From assembly GCA_040752275.1 (NCBI GenBank), contig JBFMFH010000062.1, positions 124,001 to 188,000 of the forward strand: DNA of 64,000 bases, in the 5' to 3' direction. A program made the position numbers and the translations under genes. Of this stretch, positions 61,714 through 64,000 are shown piece by piece. Position 1 is the stretch's first letter; every line of letters starts with the position of its first letter. Source of the DNA: JBFMFH01 sp040752275 (GTDB taxonomy: Bacteria; Acidobacteriota; Vicinamibacteria; Vicinamibacterales; JAKQTR01). The notes under the pieces are model-generated. The model saw nothing but the letters and a program-made list of their open reading frames with translations, made no database searches and was not told where the DNA came from.

Positions 61714-62382
61714 ATGAACCGAACATGTGGACTGGCCATCGCATCGCTGGCGTTGCTCGTTGCTGCGGCGCCGGGGTGCGCGACCAAGGGATTCGTCCGG
61801 ACGTCGATTGCCGACGTCAGCGCCAAGGTGGATTCGCTCACGCAGTCAGTCGAGGAGACGCAGGAGCGGACGAAGACCAATGAGGGACGCATCAACGACG
61901 TCGATCGGAAGACCGGTGCGGCCCAGACGACGGCGGATCGAGCCCAGCAGGCGGCCGCACAGGCCGGCGCCACGGCCACCAGGGCCGACGAGCAGGCGAC
62001 AGCGCTCGACCGGTCGTCCCGGAGGCTGATCTACATGGTGGTGCTCTCCGAGGACGCGGGGAACTTCGCCTTCGACAAGGCGGCGCTGCCGGACGAGGCC
62101 AAGGCGAGCATCGACGAGCTCATTACCCAGCTCAAGGCCGATCCGAAGCCGGTGTTCTTCGAGATCGAGGGCCACACGGATTCAACCGGGCCCAAGGCCT
62201 ACAACGAGCAGCTCGGGCTGGAGCGGGCGGAAGCCGTGAAACGGTACCTGTACGAGCAGCACCAGGTGCCGTTGCACAAGATGAACGTGATCAGCTTCGG
62301 CGCAGACAAGCCCGTGGCGCCCAACGACACGAGGGACGGCCGCGCGGCCAACCGGCGTGTCGTCATCAAGGTGCTGTCCTGA
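61714..62382 (+). CDS. OmpA-family peptidoglycan-binding lipoprotein
   Basis: A 222-residue protein. Signal peptide with probable lipid Cys in APGCATKG. A long coiled coil (about residues 25-100, DVSAKVDSLTQSVEETQERTKTNEGRIN...) leads to an OmpA C-terminal domain (FEIEGHTDSTGPKAYNEQLGLERAEAVKRYL, GRAANRRVVIKV). The Asp and Arg that bind diaminopimelate are present. It links outer membrane and cell wall. Confidence 0.92.
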   Translation: MNRTCGLAIASLALLVAAAPGCATKGFVRTSIADVSAKVDSLTQSVEETQERTKTNEGRINDVDRKTGAAQTTADRAQQAAAQAGATATRADEQATALDRSSRRLIYMVVLSEDAGNFAFDKAALPDEAKASIDELITQLKADPKPVFFEIEGHTDSTGPKAYNEQLGLERAEAVKRYLYEQHQVPLHKMNVISFGADKPVAPNDTRDGRAANRRVVIKVLS

Positions 62383-62551
62383 GCCGGTGCGATGAGGCTA
62401 AGTGGTTCGATTCGCAATTACGGCCGCGTATGACGTGCGCGATCAACGGCCGCAGTTGCTCCCTCACCACTTAGTCCTGAGGGCGCAAATACGTCGCCAT
62501 AAGTGCGCATCGAAGGACTTAGGCCTGGGCGCGGTGCATCCACGCTGCCCG

Positions 62552-62640
62552 TCTTCTCCAGGCTCCGACTCTGCACCGAGCAGCGCAACAGGTAACGTCC
62601 GGGTTTCAACTCGAGCCGGGAGAGCAGCTCATACTCAGCC
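62552..62640 (-). pseudogene. Fragment of a VWFA-related protein
   Basis: On the minus strand AAEYELLSRLELKPGRYLLR and VQSRSLEKTGSV repeat, with few changes, residues ~490-520 of the protein coded at 45115-46971. Nothing of the rest is present. This is a partial duplicate left by recombination. It runs directly into the end of another fragment. Confidence 0.75.
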
Positions 62641-62934
62641 GCCGAGCAGGTGTGTGGGCACCTCGTCGAGATTGAGCTTGCGTCCGGCCGTCGCGGCCGC
62701 GTGAGCGGCGAGCGCGATGCGGACAAACGGAGTGTAGACGTAACCGAGCGGGCGCTGGACGCGCTCATCCGGATAGGCAAGCGGATAGGGATGCGGACGA
62801 TCCTCCACGCCCCACCGGATCGCCTCCAGCACATCCTGCTGGGGAACGCGAGGCTGGTCGCCGGGCCCAAAGGCGGCGAGGTTTGCTGCAATCCCTACAG
62901 AGGCCAACCACACGATATGAAACCTCATTGCCAC
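62635..62934 (-). pseudogene. N-terminal fragment of a secreted protein
   Basis: A 99-residue frame with a signal peptide (MAMRFHIVWLASVGIAANLAAFG) and QQDVLEAIRWGVEDRPHPYPLAYPDERVQRPLGYVYTPFVRIALAAHAA. It ends abruptly at LDEVPTHLLGG, where the VWFA fragment begins. It looks like the first part of a longer protein. I do not recognise the family. The 500 bases beyond (62935-63442) hold no gene I can support. Confidence 0.5.
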
Positions 62935-63442
62935 ACCTCGTTCGTCAGTTCGTGCGCCGTGTCACGCCGACGCCACAGGCCGGCCCGGCTGCTGTAACAG
63001 CGCCTCGTGTTGCTCGCCCGGCCGGTGAGTCGGTCGCAGTCAACTCGACGCCAACTGGCGGCTCAAAGAGCGGCGCCGGCTGTTCTCCAGGTTCGATGCT
63101 TCGGTAGACTTGGTAGCGACCCACGATACGCCAGCCAGGACAGAAAGGGCAAGAAGCCCAAGCCACCACAGCAGCGACGTGGGCTGTCGGTCGATCACTT
63201 CTTGGTCGGCGAGGCGCGTAATCCTCGTTGGGAGGTGTCCGTCAGGGCGAGTTCGTGCGCATTACGTATCAGGTGGTCGAGCACCTGCTTCCGATTCCGG
63301 GATGCCAAGTGGACGGCTGTCGGACGGCTTGTGTCCTGCCGCCCGCGCCATGGCACAATAAGCCGGTCGTCCAGGAACTGGAAGAGATCGCGCTTCGGTC
63401 CTCCCCAATCGTGCTGAACATCCTCGAGGAGGGGGTGACGCC

Positions 63443-63560
63443 GTGACGGATTGTGAGGTGCTCGTTCAGTACCGGCTCCGTGAGGCTCGAGAGACGCTGC
63501 AGGACGCTCAGAAGATGATCGAGGGCGAGGTCGCCATGCGTTCGATCGTGAATCGTGCGT
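63443..63560 (+). pseudogene. HEPN-domain protein, N-terminal fragment
   Basis: VTDCEVLVQYRLREARETLQDAQKMIEGEV followed by RSIVNRA is the start of a HEPN protein of MNT/HEPN toxin-antitoxin pairs; the next residues (usually YYAMFYAVLAL) are missing. The frame then continues in a different sequence. Confidence 0.6.
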
Positions 63561-63907
63561 CCCGGATTCGAGTTGCCGTTGCCTGCCTCTTCGCCGTGGC
63601 CGCGCTTGCGCCGGTCACGTCCGCCCCGGCACTCGCCCAAACAACACGGGTCGCGATCCAGCCCGTCACTAGTCCTGCGCCGGGCCCCATGGACCCTGCC
63701 GCGATCGCGCGCCTGCAGTTCCAGGAGCGTGAATCGGCCACGAAACCGCCGCAAGCGGGCAAGCTCGACGCACTGATTCGCGAGGCCCAGCGCGACCATC
63801 GGGCGGCCGAACGAAGGTGCCGTGAACCGGCCGGCGGGCTCCTGCTCGTCAGGAACATCAACGAGATGGCTGCGTTCGACCTGCGCGTGCCAGCCGCCGG
63901 ACGATGA
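63537..63907 (+). CDS. Small secreted protein, fused to the HEPN fragment
   Basis: Continuing the same frame: RIRVAVACLFAVAALAPVTSAPALAQ is a plausible signal peptide, and the mature part is Pro/Gln-rich (MDPAAIARLQFQERES). Near the end the sequence (GGLLLVRNINEMAAF) looks different again. It may be a real gene starting at ATG 63537 or a composite of fragments. The function is unknown. Confidence 0.35.
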
Positions 63908-64000
63908 AGCCGCGTTTCTTCAAGACGCAGGCTGACTTCCGCGCGTGGCTGCTGAAGCACCACGACCGGGCGGACGAGCTGTGGGTTGGCTACTACAAGA
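63904..64000 (+). CDS. YdeI/OmpD-associated family protein (3' end outside window)
   Basis: The frame from ATG 63904 reads KPRFFKTQADFRAWLLKHHD followed by RADELWVGYYK, the N-terminal hallmark of the YdeI family (bacteriocin-protection-like). The rest is beyond the window. Confidence 0.8.
   Translation, partial: MKPRFFKTQADFRAWLLKHHDRADELWVGYYK

Noticed and set aside
62935..63442. Possible membrane segment or end of a nucleotidyltransferase (RSSPIVLNILEEG) before the HEPN fragment
   Set aside because: The frames are broken and the match to an MNT protein is too weak to annotate.

Overview
The window is a high-GC bacterial chromosome segment. The gene set suggests an Acidobacteriota member, probably Vicinamibacteria-like: secreted 'VWFA-related' proteins, a 1029-residue BNR/sortilin-type repeat protein, DUF4097 and DUF5615/DUF433 families, and 7-bp tandem repeats between genes. 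This placement is inference from gene content, because no rRNA or marker tree is available here.

Layout. 1-8 kb: a deoxyhypusine-synthase-like gene (5' cut by the window edge), a PIN-like protein, nagA, queC/queD in divergent orientation, a HAD phosphatase and a PilT-like ATPase. 8-12 kb (minus strand): CaiB-type CoA transferase, homoserine dehydrogenase and an aminotransferase. 12-20.2 kb: a formylglycine-generating-enzyme-like protein, MoeB-rhodanese, then a complete ISC iron-sulfur operon (Rrf2/IscR, iscS, iscU, iscA, hscB, hscA, fdx, iscX) behind a good sigma-70 promoter. 20.8-26.4 kb (minus): a vitamin B12 uptake operon (btuB, btuD, btuC, btuF) behind a cobalamin riboswitch. 26.5-29.6 kb: Fe/Mn superoxide dismutase and, on the minus strand, moaB-moeA followed by a thioredoxin-fold peroxiredoxin whose catalytic Cys codon is TGA and which looks like a selenoprotein. 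29.7-42 kb: GH3 hexosaminidase, FmdB, Dam methylase, a decayed ATPase/VapB/VapC chimera, the BNR protein, tRNA-Arg(ACG), an anion permease, a tetraheme cytochrome, a GH99-like protein, tadA and tRNA-Ser(CGA).

Downstream of tRNA-Ser (42.2-45.1 kb) is a decayed accessory island: a helicase fragment, two DUF433/DUF5615 toxin-antitoxin pairs (one frameshifted), a palindromic repeat and a transposase start. At 47.4-48.5 kb lies hgcA-hgcB, the gene pair for mercury methylation: HgcA has the NVWCAAGK cap helix and HgcB has two 4Fe-4S motifs and the C-terminal cysteines. hgcA seems to lack its first ~58 codons. The surroundings (48.7-52.2 kb) are rearranged, with a truncated methyltransferase and a truncated response regulator. 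52-62.4 kb: a multi-rhodanese protein, ECF sigma/anti-sigma pair, NtrC-type regulator plus histidine kinase, and cell-envelope lipoproteins including a VWA protein and an OmpA-family protein. The last 1.6 kb is a mosaic of gene fragments ending in the start of a YdeI-family gene.

The most notable items are hgcAB, the candidate selenoprotein with a hairpin starting at its UGA, and a family of 7-bp tandem repeats that in three places runs into coding sequence and supplies protein termini. Corrinoid uptake (btu), Fe-S assembly (isc) and hgcAB would fit together functionally, because HgcA needs a corrinoid and HgcB needs Fe-S clusters; that link is inference.
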